A stretch of DNA of 64,000 nucleotides from positions 3,885,338-3,949,337 of the forward strand of contig NZ_CM002299.1 of assembly GCF_000153125.2 (NCBI RefSeq), given 5' to 3'. The translations under genes and the position numbers were made by a program. Below, one piece after another: positions 1 through 8,816 of the stretch (its first letter is position 1; the number at the start of each line of letters is the position of its first letter). The notes below the pieces were generated by a model. The model saw only the letters and a program-made list of their open reading frames with translations, was not told the origin of the DNA and made no database searches. The DNA is from Congregibacter litoralis KT71. Its GTDB lineage: Bacteria > Pseudomonadota > Gammaproteobacteria > Pseudomonadales > Halieaceae.

Positions 1-1071
1 GAAGGCGCGCCCGGTCATGGTTGTGGTCATAACGTATTCGGCGCCGCCTCCCTTGGGGCCGCCATCGCCGTTAAAGAGCAGATCGAGGCCGGTGAGATCT
101 CCGGCACCGTCCGCTATTACGGCACCCCCGCCGAAGAAAAGTTTTTCGGCAAATTGTGGATGATTCGCGCGGGCGCCTTTGACGATGTCGACGTGATGAT
201 GGATTGGCACCCCAGCGACAAGATCGAAGCCAGCGCGCAGAGCAGCCAGTCCCTCGTGGATTTTTTAGTGGAGTTTGACGGACAGTCAGCCCACGCGGCG
301 GGAGATCCCTGGAACGGTCGCTCCGCCAGTGATGCCCTGGAGCTCTATACCCATGGCATCAATGCCTACCGCGAGCATATCCAGCCCACGGTACGTATCC
401 ATTATCACATTATGGATGCGGGCAAGGTGGTCAACGTCGTGCCGGATTACGCCAAGATCTGGGTTCGGGTGAGAGATCGTAGCCGCGATGGCATGACCCC
501 GGTGTATGAGCGGGTCCGGGAAATGGCCGAGGGCGCGGCCATCCTCGCCGACGTAGATTACAAAGTGACGCTTATCTCCGGTGTGCACGAAATACTGGTT
601 AATCGCACCGGCGGTTCAACGCTCCAGGCCAACCTCGACACCCTGGGCCCCATCACCTACAGCGATAAAGAGGAGCGTTACGCCAAGGAAATTCAGAAAG
701 CCACGGGTAAACCCGAGGTGGGTATGGACGCCGAGGTGCGCCCCTTTAGAGAAACCGAGAAAAACCCGCCTGGGGGCTCCACCGATGTCGGCGACGTGAG
801 CTTTGTCGTGCCCACCATCAGTCTGGCCGCACCCATCGCGCCCAAGGATGTTCCCTGGCACTCCTGGGCCGTGGTGGCCACCGGCGGCATGTCCATCGGA
901 CACAAAGGCCTGGTGTACGCCTCCAAGGCCCTCGCCATGACCATGATCGACCTCTATCAGGATCCCGATCTCATCAAGGCAATTAAAGAGGAGTTTAAGG
1001 AGCGTAAGGGAGACTACGAGTACGAAGGTATTCTGCCCCCCGGGCCGCCGCCTCTGGATTTTCAGCAATAA
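1..1071 (+). CDS. M20-family amidohydrolase (AbgB-like), 5' end outside window
   Basis: Only the C-terminal 356 residues are in the window; the frame is open to the left edge. The visible part opens with the GHGCGHN metal-binding signature and, about 40 residues later, GTPAEE, which carries the catalytic Glu of M20 metallopeptidases/amidohydrolases. The dimerisation-type insert (FDGQSAHAAGDPW) follows, and the tail has a late conserved GGSTDVGDVS segment. This layout matches the aminobenzoyl-glutamate hydrolase B/amidohydrolase branch, which hydrolyses amide bonds of N-acyl amino acids with two divalent metals. The substrate cannot be told from sequence. The N-terminal export signal, if any, is not visible. 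A strong bidirectional hairpin lies about 30 bp after the stop. Confidence 0.9.
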   Translation, partial: EGAPGHGCGHNVFGAASLGAAIAVKEQIEAGEISGTVRYYGTPAEEKFFGKLWMIRAGAFDDVDVMMDWHPSDKIEASAQSSQSLVDFLVEFDGQSAHAAGDPWNGRSASDALELYTHGINAYREHIQPTVRIHYHIMDAGKVVNVVPDYAKIWVRVRDRSRDGMTPVYERVREMAEGAAILADVDYKVTLISGVHEILVNRTGGSTLQANLDTLGPITYSDKEERYAKEIQKATGKPEVGMDAEVRPFRETEKNPPGGSTDVGDVSFVVPTISLAAPIAPKDVPWHSWAVVATGGMSIGHKGLVYASKALAMTMIDLYQDPDLIKAIKEEFKERKGDYEYEGILPPGPPPLDFQQ

Positions 1072-1092
1072 GACAAACACAACGCAGCAACC

Positions 1093-1131
1093 AAAAAAAA
1101 CGCCCGGTCACAGGATGTGACCGGGCGTTTT
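1093..1131. terminator. Bidirectional rho-independent terminator
   Basis: A 12-bp perfect stem (1101-1112 with 1116-1127) and a 3-nt loop are flanked by an A-run (1093-1100) on one side and a short T-run on the other. It sits between the convergent amidohydrolase and fasciclin remnant, so it can serve both strands. Confidence 0.85.
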
Positions 1132-1165
1132 AACTAATTAAGCAATTAGGGCAATTGCCAGAAGC

Positions 1166-1432
1166 CTACATCAACGGCATCAATACCGCGTCTATGGCGT
1201 GAATGATGCCGTTAGACACCTCTACGTCGGTGACAATAACCTCAGAGCAGTTGACGAAAAGTAATTCACCTTGGACCGTCAGAGCCACGATATCGCCGTT
1301 TGCCATTTCTACCGTGCTCCCCGCCAGGGAGAGCGCAGTCTCTGCGAGGAGCGCATCTATCGTCTCTTGTCTCAGGGCATCGAAGGCTGCATATCGGCGC
1401 AGCGCGACACCAGACGAAGTGATTACCGACAT
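1166..1432 (-). pseudogene. Remnant of a fasciclin (FAS1) domain protein
   Basis: An 88-residue frame ends with the typical last third of a FAS1 domain: a strand pair, then VNCSEVIVTDVEVSNG and IIHAIDAVLMP. The first half of the domain (the FAPTDEAF and HVV segments) is missing. Only a short match resembling AFDAL...ALLAE is left, directly joined to the C-terminal part. There is no signal peptide although FAS1 proteins are normally exported. A GGAG lies about 12 nt before the ATG, so it may still be translated. I read it as a decayed, internally deleted gene. A very small intact FAS1-like protein is the alternative. Confidence 0.55.
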
Positions 1433-1654
1433 AGATCAGGGTCTCCATTAGTAAAAGTAACTGCGACACCTGATAGGACCGAGCACTTGGAATCAGCTCA
1501 CCGGAAAACAAGTAAGAAGGACAGCTAAAACGAACAAAATCGAGACAGCTGATAAGAAGCCCTGAGGGCGGTAGTGCTTTTCTGCACCTCAACTATTGAT
1601 GATTTTTCTTGCGGGCGATCTCACTGCGGCACAGACGCCGCTGACCGCAATCCA

Positions 1655-2548
1655 TCACGCCTCGTCATGGGTTGCGAGCCAATCCAACAACAGGGCATTC
1701 ACGAATTCCGGGCGCTCCCGATGGGGAAAGTGGCCCGCATCAGGAACCTCAACGACTTGCAGGCCCTTAGGAAAGTCGTCTTCTCGCATCATGGCTGAAA
1801 AAACCTCAGCCGCGATGCATCCCTCGTTCTTCCCAGTCATTCCCAGGGTGGGCACTTCAATGGGCCAGGGCTTGCTGCCATCGTAGGACTTGCGTCCGCG
1901 GAGGGAATCCATCCCCACCGCGGCCCGGTAATAGCCAAGGGCGCTTTTTAGAACCCCCGGGGCCCTAAAGGCCGCAACCACTATTTGGAACTCCTCTTCC
2001 TCAAAATCCCAGCCCGGACTCCAGGTTTTCCAGAGCCAGCGAAGGAAGGCGAAGTCCTTTCGTTTGACGACATACTCCGCAATACCCGGCGCCTGAAAAA
2101 ACAGGATGTACCAGGAGAGCCGAAGCTGCTTGGGGTGTTTATCAATCTCCGCCAAAAAGCGACCCGCATGGGGTACAGACATGGTGGTGAGGCTCAAGAG
2201 TCGCTCCGGTGCAGCCATAGCCGTCGTATACGCAATAGAGGCGCCCCAGTCATGGCCCACAAGATGCGCGGCGCTGGCCCCCAGTTGGTCTATCCAGGCC
2301 AACACATCGCCTGCTAAGGCCGCAGAAGAATAGTCCCCATCCTCGGGCTGGGACTGGGGCTCGTAGCCTCGTGTTGCCGCGGCGATCACGCGATAGCCAG
2401 CTTCCGCGAGCACATGCATTTGCTCACCCCAGGTATGCAAAGTGTCGGGAAAGCCGTGAAGGAGAATCACAAGGGGACCGTTGCCTCCCTCGATAGCGCT
2501 GAAACGCAGATTTCCGTGGGCCAGGGTAATCGCTTTGGACTTGGGCAA
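1655..2548 (-). CDS. Alpha/beta hydrolase, epoxide hydrolase-like
   Basis: This 297-residue cytoplasmic protein has an alpha/beta-hydrolase fold. HGFPD at residues 31-35 forms the oxyanion-hole loop. GHDWGA around residue 100 places an Asp as nucleophile, as in epoxide hydrolases and haloalkane dehalogenases. DAGHFPH near residue 273 supplies the catalytic His. The Asp nucleophile argues against an esterase or lipase. The substrate is not predictable. It is transcribed divergently from the acyltransferase at 2750, with about 200 bp between them, and shows no operon partner. The ATG at 2548 keeps the normal family N-terminus. Confidence 0.88.
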   Translation of the reverse strand: MPKSKAITLAHGNLRFSAIEGGNGPLVILLHGFPDTLHTWGEQMHVLAEAGYRVIAAATRGYEPQSQPEDGDYSSAALAGDVLAWIDQLGASAAHLVGHDWGASIAYTTAMAAPERLLSLTTMSVPHAGRFLAEIDKHPKQLRLSWYILFFQAPGIAEYVVKRKDFAFLRWLWKTWSPGWDFEEEEFQIVVAAFRAPGVLKSALGYYRAAVGMDSLRGRKSYDGSKPWPIEVPTLGMTGKNEGCIAAEVFSAMMREDDFPKGLQVVEVPDAGHFPHRERPEFVNALLLDWLATHDEA

Positions 2549-2749
2549 GGTCTTCTTCTTTAGTTAAAAATGGATCGCTGATCCTACAGAAAAGCAAAAA
2601 GCCTCACAAAAGGGCTGCGCGTCCCGGAGGCGCGAGAGCACGAGCGTCCGCCACCCTCGCAACCGCGGTTACGGGCGCTATTGCTGTCATCTTTTCGTAG
2701 CATTACGGTCATACCCTGTCGCGATCATGCCGCCGACGGGAGTGTTCCC

Positions 2750-3610
2750 ATGTACGACTATGTCCGAGCGCAACCCTCCCTGTCCTACGCCCAGCCCTCT
2801 GACCCCTGGTTGACCCGACGGTGTATAAGCTTCCTTGAGGTGTTATTGGGTCGACGCCGTATCGAGGCTATCTATTACGAGCTGAAACGCCGGCCTTTCC
2901 ATCAGACAACCTTCTTTAGTGAGGCGCTGGATGCAATCAATGTGAACGTCGATATGGATATGCGGCGTCTATTGGATGCCCCTAAGAACGGGCCTCTGGT
3001 GATTCTTGCGAATCACCCCTTCGGAATTGTAGACGGGCTGATTCTTTGTAACATCGCAGCGCAGCTACGATCAGATTTCCGCATCATGCTCAACGCAATG
3101 CTCTGCCAGGATTCGGACCTGGCGCCGCACTTTCTGCCCATCGACTTCCAGTCAAATAAAGCTGCGCTGCAGAACAATATTCAGTCCAAGAAGCTTGCGC
3201 TCAGCGCGCTCAAAGACAACATACCTCTGCTTATCTTTCCCTCGGGCATGGTCTCAACGGCGGACAAATTTGGCTTTGGGCAGAGCCATGACGGCACCTG
3301 GACCACCTTTGCAGCAAAACTGATACAGCAGAGTGAAGCGACGGTGCTGCCCGTGTATTTCCATGGCCAGAACAGTCGCAAGTTTCACGTGGCGAGCCAC
3401 GTCGCCCTGCCTCTGCGCATGGCCATGCTCATGCATGAGGCGCTAAAGAAATGCGGTGACACCGTTCGCGTCGACCTTGGCGACCCCCTTCCCTGGGAGA
3501 CGTTGTCGCGCTACGGCTCGCGGCTGTCGCTCACACAGTTTCTCTATTCCCACGTCAATGAGGAGCTGCCCCTTCGCGCCTCTCAATCGACCTTTGCAAT
3601 GCCCATGTAA
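2750..3610 (+). CDS. 1-acyl-glycerol-3-phosphate acyltransferase-like (PlsC superfamily)
   Basis: About 286 residues. HPFGIVDG at residues 89-96 is the acyltransferase catalytic His/Asp block, in the HPFG...D form found in lyso-ornithine-lipid and hemolysin-type acyltransferases rather than the plain HX4D of PlsC. A second conserved block, LLIFPSGMVST, follows, then a Trp-Thr-Thr-Phe segment. It probably acylates a lysolipid at the cytoplasmic membrane; the lipid is unknown. I chose the ATG at 2750 because GGGAG lies 8-9 nt upstream. The longer frame would begin at a TTG (2681) with no ribosome site. Confidence 0.8.
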   Translation: MYDYVRAQPSLSYAQPSDPWLTRRCISFLEVLLGRRRIEAIYYELKRRPFHQTTFFSEALDAINVNVDMDMRRLLDAPKNGPLVILANHPFGIVDGLILCNIAAQLRSDFRIMLNAMLCQDSDLAPHFLPIDFQSNKAALQNNIQSKKLALSALKDNIPLLIFPSGMVSTADKFGFGQSHDGTWTTFAAKLIQQSEATVLPVYFHGQNSRKFHVASHVALPLRMAMLMHEALKKCGDTVRVDLGDPLPWETLSRYGSRLSLTQFLYSHVNEELPLRASQSTFAMPM

Positions 3611-3769
3611 GGGTTTACCGGGGATCGGCACCGCTCTGCTTCCCTGAAACATTGATAATCCCATGCAAAAGATGGCGGCAACGCGTGCATCGGTGAGGTA
3701 GTATCCTGCGAGTCTTTAAACGTCCGGGCCGGTTTGCGGCTCGCGGTGACTCTCCCGGAGGGCCTTGGG

Positions 3770-5878
3770 ATGACCCACAACGCCGATAACAGCTTTGATA
3801 GCACCTCGGATAACACCTTTCATAACAATAAGGCGACGAGTCAGAGCGGCAAAAACCCGGTGCCGCCGCTAACGCAGAGCACTGTCTGCCCCCTGGACTG
3901 CGCCGACACCTGCAGCCTCGAGGTTTTCACCGAGGGCGAGACAGTCACCAAGGTGCGCGGCGGTGCCGCCAATCCGTTTACGCGGGGAAAACTCTGCGCT
4001 AAGGTCGTAAACGCCTTCCCGGCTCAGGTGCACGGGGATCTACGTATCCGCACCCCCCTGCTCCGACGCGATAGCCTGGGAGGCCGCGACTTCCAGGCCA
4101 TCAGTTGGGAACAGGCCCTCGATATCATTCACGAGCGCTTTTCCCAGGTAGCATCGGAATGGGGTAGCGAGGCCATCGCGCCTCTTTACTACGGCGGGCC
4201 CATGGGCATTCTCGCCGGGGGCAGCATGGATAGGCGCTTCTTCCACAAGCTCGGCGCCTCGCTCATTGATGCTTCGACGCTCTGTGCGGGTACCTCCGGC
4301 CATGCCTGGGACACGGTCTTTGGCGATGCCGGCGGCATCGATGTGGCGGAGCTCGCCGAGGCCCGACTCATTGTGGTCTGGGGTAACAACATCACCACCT
4401 GCAATCTCCATCTCACCACCCTCATTCGCGACGCACAAAAGCGCGGCGCCAAGCTGGTGGTGATTGACCCGAAGCGCACGCGCATCGCCCGGGATGCGGA
4501 TTTACACGTACCCCTGCTGCCGGGATCCGATGTCGCGCTGGCCTACGCCGTGACCGCGATCCTTGATGCCAGCGGTGATCTCGATGAGGCCTTCATCGAA
4601 GAACACACCCATGGCGGAGATCAGTTCAGATCCGCTGCGAAGGCCTTTGACCTGGAGCATGCAGCGGGACTCTGCGGGCTCGACGCGGGGCTCATAGAAG
4701 CCCTCGCTGACATGTTCCGTAAGCACCGGCCTGCGGCCATGAGCATAGGCGTGGCACCGGAGCGCAATCGCAACGGCAGTGCGGGGATTCGCGCCGCCTT
4801 CTCCCTGATGGCGGTAACGGGAAATATTGGTCCTCATGGCGCAGGCATCTGTGATGTCTCACGGTTTTTTCCCATCGACCGGCAGCGCCTCTCGAGACCG
4901 GATCTGGCACCCGAGAATACTCGAACACTCAACGTACTCGACATCCCTCGCTATGTACTCGATCCGGGTGACGAGACCCCCATCAAGGCGCTGTTTATCT
5001 ACAACCACAATCCCGTCGCCGTACATCCACAGCAGGGGCGCATGCGCGACGCCCTCCTCAGCGACGAGGTGTTTGTGGTGGGCAGCGATATCACCATGAC
5101 GGACTCCATGACCTGCGCAGATCTGGTGCTCCCCGCGAGCACGCACTTTGAGTATGGCGACATCTACAAAGCCTACGGTCACCGATACCTCCAGCGCTCG
5201 CGACCGGTGATTCCCGCCCAGGGCGAGGCTGTGAGCAACATGGAACTGTTCCGACGCCTCGCCGCTCGCTTCGGCTATACAGAGGCGGTCTTTCAGGATT
5301 CCGATGATGCAATGATCCACCAGGCCTTCGCCGCGACGGACAGCAGCATTCCTGAGAAGGCCGACAACAGGGCCCTGGACATGACGCCCTATGCGAAACC
5401 CGCCATGCTCCGCGGTGGAGAATTCACAACGCCCAGCGGCCGCATAGAACTCTACAGTGAGGCCATGGAAGCGCATTGTGGCCAGGGCCTGCCCGCTTAT
5501 CTCGATCCTCCGGAGAAACGCGACTTTGTCCTCGTGACCCCGGCATCGGAGCTCCGCACAAACTCCACCTTTGGCGGCATTGAGGAGCAACAACGCGACA
5601 TCCTCTGCGAGATCCACAGCGCCGACGCCACCGCTCGAGAGATAAAAGATGGTGAAGTGATTGAGTTGTTTAACGAGCGTGCCGCTGTGCAGCTGACCGT
5701 AAGGATCAGTGACGACGTACGACAGGGCACCCTTTACGTGCCCAAAGGTGCCTGGATCGCTGACTCACCCACGGGCTGTACCGTAAATGCCCTGCTCCCC
5801 GGCCATCAGGAGTCTGCCATTGGCGGCGCCTGCTACTACGACTGCGCCGTGGACATTCGGCCTCCCCCAAAAGGGTGA
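3770..5878 (+). CDS. Molybdopterin oxidoreductase (DMSO reductase superfamily)
   Basis: About 702 residues. Cys40, Cys44, Cys48 and Cys76 (C-x3-C-x3-C-x27-C) form the N-terminal [4Fe-4S] site. The Mo-bis-MGD binding fold follows, with WGNN near the middle and a C-terminal dinucleotide-binding domain (GTLYVPKGAW region). No Tat or Sec signal precedes the Fe-S motif, so it is likely cytoplasmic. No electron-transfer or membrane-anchor subunit gene is adjacent. A Cys in STLCAGTSG (about residue 172) lies in the region where Mo ligands occur, but I cannot assign it. The ATG at 3770 was chosen because GGAGGG lies 8 nt upstream; the longer frame starts at an unsupported TTG. Substrate unknown. Confidence 0.85.
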   Translation: MTHNADNSFDSTSDNTFHNNKATSQSGKNPVPPLTQSTVCPLDCADTCSLEVFTEGETVTKVRGGAANPFTRGKLCAKVVNAFPAQVHGDLRIRTPLLRRDSLGGRDFQAISWEQALDIIHERFSQVASEWGSEAIAPLYYGGPMGILAGGSMDRRFFHKLGASLIDASTLCAGTSGHAWDTVFGDAGGIDVAELAEARLIVVWGNNITTCNLHLTTLIRDAQKRGAKLVVIDPKRTRIARDADLHVPLLPGSDVALAYAVTAILDASGDLDEAFIEEHTHGGDQFRSAAKAFDLEHAAGLCGLDAGLIEALADMFRKHRPAAMSIGVAPERNRNGSAGIRAAFSLMAVTGNIGPHGAGICDVSRFFPIDRQRLSRPDLAPENTRTLNVLDIPRYVLDPGDETPIKALFIYNHNPVAVHPQQGRMRDALLSDEVFVVGSDITMTDSMTCADLVLPASTHFEYGDIYKAYGHRYLQRSRPVIPAQGEAVSNMELFRRLAARFGYTEAVFQDSDDAMIHQAFAATDSSIPEKADNRALDMTPYAKPAMLRGGEFTTPSGRIELYSEAMEAHCGQGLPAYLDPPEKRDFVLVTPASELRTNSTFGGIEEQQRDILCEIHSADATAREIKDGEVIELFNERAAVQLTVRISDDVRQGTLYVPKGAWIADSPTGCTVNALLPGHQESAIGGACYYDCAVDIRPPPKG

Positions 5879-5996
5879 TTTTCCTGGCCCTGTCGCAGGC
5901 ACATAGTAATCTTCGGTAAACATGGAGGCTTACGGTTGCTCCGTGGTATGTTTTTGATAGCCGCCGGAGGAGAGAAGCCCTCCCTGGAGTTAAGCC

Positions 5997-7361
5997 ATGA
6001 CAAGCATTGAGCAACCCCTGGACCATTCGGCATCCGGTCTGACGGACATCATTACCCCCGGCGGTCTGGACGCGCACTGGATGGCCTACTCCGGTAACCG
6101 CCAGTTCAAGAAAGACCCTCGCATCATCGTAGCTGCAGACGGCATCTACTACATCGATGATAAGGGTCGGCGCATTATGGATGGCCTGTCAGGATTGTGG
6201 ACAACGGGACTCGGTCACAACCGACCCGAAATTGCTGACGCAGTGAATCAACAGCTGCGCACCCTGGACTATTCGCCTGCCTTCCAGTTTGCCCAGCCCA
6301 AGTCCTTCCAACTCGCTGAACGCCTGCGCACCCTCATGCCGGAGGATTTGGACTACGTGTTTTTTACGGGCTCGGGCTCGGAGTCCGCGGACACCTCCCT
6401 GAAGATGGCACGTGCCTATTGGCGACTCAAAGGTCAGCCGAGCAAAACGCGCCTCATTGGCCGTATCAAGGGCTATCATGGCGTGAACTTCGGCGGCATC
6501 TCCGTGGGCGGTATTGCGGCCAACCGCAAGATGTTTGGTCAGGGTCTCGAGGCCGATCATCTTTCGCATACCATGATTCCCGAAAACCGCTTTCAACGGG
6601 GCATGCCGGAGCACGGCGCTCACCTGGCGGATCAGCTTCTGGAGATGATTACCCTTCACGACGCCAGCAACATTGCGGCGGTGATTGTCGAACCCATGGC
6701 GGGGTCTGCGGGTGTGCTCCCGCCGCCCGTAGGCTACCTCCGGCGCTTGCGGGAGATATGCACGGCGCACAACATCCTCTTGATATTCGACGAGGTCATC
6801 ACCGCTTTTGGCCGCTGTGGCGCCATGACCGGTGCGGATGCCTTTGGCGTTGTGCCCGATATTCTCAACACCGCCAAGCAGATTACTAACGGGGCGATTC
6901 CCATGGGTGCAGTGATAGCCCGCAAGGAAATCTACGACACCTTTATGCAGCAGGACGCGCCGGAGCATCTTCTCGAGTTCTTCCACGGCTATACCTATTC
7001 GGCACACCCTGTGGCCTGCGCGGCGGCACTGGCAAACCTTGATATCCTCGAGAAGGAAGCGCTACCGCAGCGCGTAGCCGAAAAAGCGCCCATACTCGAA
7101 GAGGCAATACACGCGCTCCATGGTCTACCCAATATCACTGATATTCGAAACTATGGATTTGCCGCAGCCATCACCCTCGAGCCAAAGAATGGAGACCCGA
7201 CGCTCAGGCCTTTTGAGGTCGGCATGCGTATGTGGGAAAAAGGCTTTTACGTACGCTATGGCGGAGACACGGTGCAGCTCGGTCTACCCTTTGTTATTGA
7301 GGACGTGAAAATCGAGCAGCTGTGCGCAGCCCTGGGCGACGCGGTGCGCGAAACAGCCTAG
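5997..7361 (+). CDS. Class III omega-amino acid:pyruvate aminotransferase
   Basis: This 454-residue PLP enzyme transfers an amino group from an omega-amine (beta-alanine-type or other primary amine) to pyruvate. FTGSGSES near residue 123 binds the cofactor phosphate. DEVITAFGR at 265-273 holds the PLP-contacting Asp. K294 in TAKQITNGAIPMG is the Schiff-base lysine, and that surrounding sequence is typical of beta-alanine:pyruvate transaminases. The ATG has GGAG about 8 nt upstream. The stop overlaps by 4 bp with the convergent glycosylase gene. It may share transcription with the oxidoreductase upstream, although a 118-bp gap separates them. The natural amine donor is unproven. Confidence 0.88.
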   Translation: MTSIEQPLDHSASGLTDIITPGGLDAHWMAYSGNRQFKKDPRIIVAADGIYYIDDKGRRIMDGLSGLWTTGLGHNRPEIADAVNQQLRTLDYSPAFQFAQPKSFQLAERLRTLMPEDLDYVFFTGSGSESADTSLKMARAYWRLKGQPSKTRLIGRIKGYHGVNFGGISVGGIAANRKMFGQGLEADHLSHTMIPENRFQRGMPEHGAHLADQLLEMITLHDASNIAAVIVEPMAGSAGVLPPPVGYLRRLREICTAHNILLIFDEVITAFGRCGAMTGADAFGVVPDILNTAKQITNGAIPMGAVIARKEIYDTFMQQDAPEHLLEFFHGYTYSAHPVACAAALANLDILEKEALPQRVAEKAPILEEAIHALHGLPNITDIRNYGFAAAITLEPKNGDPTLRPFEVGMRMWEKGFYVRYGGDTVQLGLPFVIEDVKIEQLCAALGDAVRETA

Positions 7362-8071
7362 CGCTGAATCCCTACCTGGTTTTGTCCGTAGCTGAAGGAC
7401 ACAATTCGACTCAGGGCCGATAGAGAGCGTCCCGACTGTGATTGAAGCGTATTAAAAAAGTCCTGGGTCGCTTGAAGAGACTTTTTACTGGTGGCACCAC
7501 CATCAATCACTCCGCGATTTCTGAGAAAACCCTCGACGTCCCGGGTGAGGAGAAAACTATCCACACCCAGCGCCCGCAAGGCATAGGGTCCGGTATTACC
7601 GCCGAGGCGATGGCCATGCTTTTTGAGGTAATTCCACAAACCAATCACGTTATCCGTCGGCCATTCAGCAATAAACGCCCCAAAGCGCTTCCCTTCGCAG
7701 CGCTCGGTTTCCGCAATCATCGCGGCGTTCTCACGTATCGTCTTGACCTTGGAAAAATTGCGAATGATCGCGGGATCCTTGGCTTTTCGCTCAAGCATTT
7801 CATCGGGCATCATCAATAAGCGTTCGATATCAAAGCCCCAGAAGACCTCTTCAAAGTTATCCCATTTCTGGTTCACCACGCGCCAGACAAAGCCCGACTG
7901 AAATACCTTTCGTGTGAACTCCGCCAGATACCGGTCACTGGGTAGCTTTCGTAAGGACGCCTTGCTCGCGGGCTTTGGCAGCAGCGCATCGACCGCCTCA
8001 GGCCCGCCTTTGCGTTCGCAGGCAAGACCATAGATAACTTCGAAGCTGAGGGGATTTAAGCGCTTTGCCAT
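7358..8071 (-). CDS. DNA-3-methyladenine glycosylase I (Tag) family protein
   Basis: About 237 residues, with the helix-hairpin-helix type base-excision glycosylase fold of the Tag family. The recognisable blocks are NQKWDNFEEVFWGFD, IRENAAMI, WPTDNVIGLW and LKKHGHRLGGNTG, followed by VDSFLLTRDVE. The enzyme would excise 3-alkyladenine from damaged DNA. The terminal Cys/His zinc ligands of E. coli Tag are not evident, so this belongs to a divergent subgroup. It follows the VOC gene by about 15 bp if the ATG at 8071 is used, with AGGGA some 11 nt upstream. An earlier ATG at 8104 would overlap that gene. The two probably form one transcript. Confidence 0.8.
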   Translation of the reverse strand: MAKRLNPLSFEVIYGLACERKGGPEAVDALLPKPASKASLRKLPSDRYLAEFTRKVFQSGFVWRVVNQKWDNFEEVFWGFDIERLLMMPDEMLERKAKDPAIIRNFSKVKTIRENAAMIAETERCEGKRFGAFIAEWPTDNVIGLWNYLKKHGHRLGGNTGPYALRALGVDSFLLTRDVEGFLRNRGVIDGGATSKKSLQATQDFFNTLQSQSGRSLSALSRIVSFSYGQNQVGIQR

Positions 8072-8085
8072 ATGAGATGGTTTCC

Positions 8086-8577
8086 CTAGAGAAATGCTCC
8101 CCATCGCTCGAGGTAGACCTGCAGCAATTCAATGCGCGTACCGTCGGGATCGACGCAGGTTGCAACATCCGCGAGACGCTCATGGCATTGCTGGGGCGGC
8201 GAGAGAAACTCCACGCCGTCATCCACCAGGGACTGATAGTCCGATGCCAGATCTTCGGAAATCAGACAGATGCGCACAACGCCCAGATCTTTGTTTTCCA
8301 GAGGATCACGCTGATCGAGGCCGGAAAACTCCGTCAGATCAAGCTTGGGAAAGCCCTCGTCCAGCTGCATGATGCAGGCGCGACCCCTGGGTGAACCGCT
8401 GATGCCAAGGGCAAGGGCACTGCCTGCATCGACGGCGTTTTGCTGTTCACGGTTTAAGTTCAGGTACGGAATCGTCGGCAAAAAGGCGTCAAATCCAAGC
8501 TTCTGATAAAACGCGATGGACGCATCAAGATCCCTGACATTAATGTTGATGTGCCCCCAGGCGGATTTTATGGCCAT
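8086..8577 (-). CDS. VOC (glyoxalase/bleomycin-resistance) family protein
   Basis: About 163 residues, starting WGHININVRDLDASIAFY, the usual first strand and helix of a vicinal-oxygen-chelate fold. The second module contains ICLISEDLASDYQSL, VEFLSPP and CVDPDGTRIELLQ, with the terminal Glu as probable metal ligand. Members include glyoxalases, dioxygenases and binding proteins; the reaction here cannot be assigned. The ATG at 8577 is supported by GGAG 10 nt upstream. The longer frame adds 7 residues without such a site. It lies just upstream of the glycosylase gene on the same strand. Confidence 0.82.
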   Translation of the reverse strand: MAIKSAWGHININVRDLDASIAFYQKLGFDAFLPTIPYLNLNREQQNAVDAGSALALGISGSPRGRACIMQLDEGFPKLDLTEFSGLDQRDPLENKDLGVVRICLISEDLASDYQSLVDDGVEFLSPPQQCHERLADVATCVDPDGTRIELLQVYLERWGAFL

Positions 8578-8601
8578 GATCGACTTTCTCCATGACAAAG
8601 T

Positions 8602-8627
8602 AGGCTCGGACTGCTAAGTCCGAGCCT
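8602..8627 (-). terminator. Hairpin between TonB-receptor remnant and VOC gene
   Basis: An 11-bp perfect stem (8602-8612 with 8617-8627) has a 4-nt loop. Reading leftwards the T-run after it is weak. It lies just after the stop of the receptor remnant, so it was probably that gene's terminator. Confidence 0.6.
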
Positions 8628-8636
8628 CATTATCAC

Positions 8637-8800
8637 CTAAAAGTTAAACAATGCCTCAATGCCGTAAGTGCGTGGGTCCGCTATGCGGGCATAGGGTGTA
8701 CCAAAGGACGCCGCGGTAATCTGACTGATACCCGTCAACGATTTCTCGTCGAGGAGATTCCGTACCCAAAGAGACTCTCAACGATGCTGTTTTTAGAGAC
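8637..8800 (-). pseudogene. C-terminal fragment of a TonB-dependent receptor
   Basis: The minus strand encodes an uninterrupted tail of about 50 residues without a start codon. It reads LWVRNLLDEKSLTGISQI, then TAASFGTPYARIADPRTYG, and ends IEALFNF at the stop (8637-8639). The NLLDE motif, the DPRTYG block before the last strand and the terminal aromatic Phe are the hallmark of the last two beta-strands of a TonB-dependent outer-membrane receptor. The rest of the gene is absent; the cytochrome operon stop lies at 8817. I infer a deletion that removed the receptor, leaving its end and its terminator hairpin. Confidence 0.75.
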
Positions 8801-8816
8801 CCTTTAATTCGACGCC

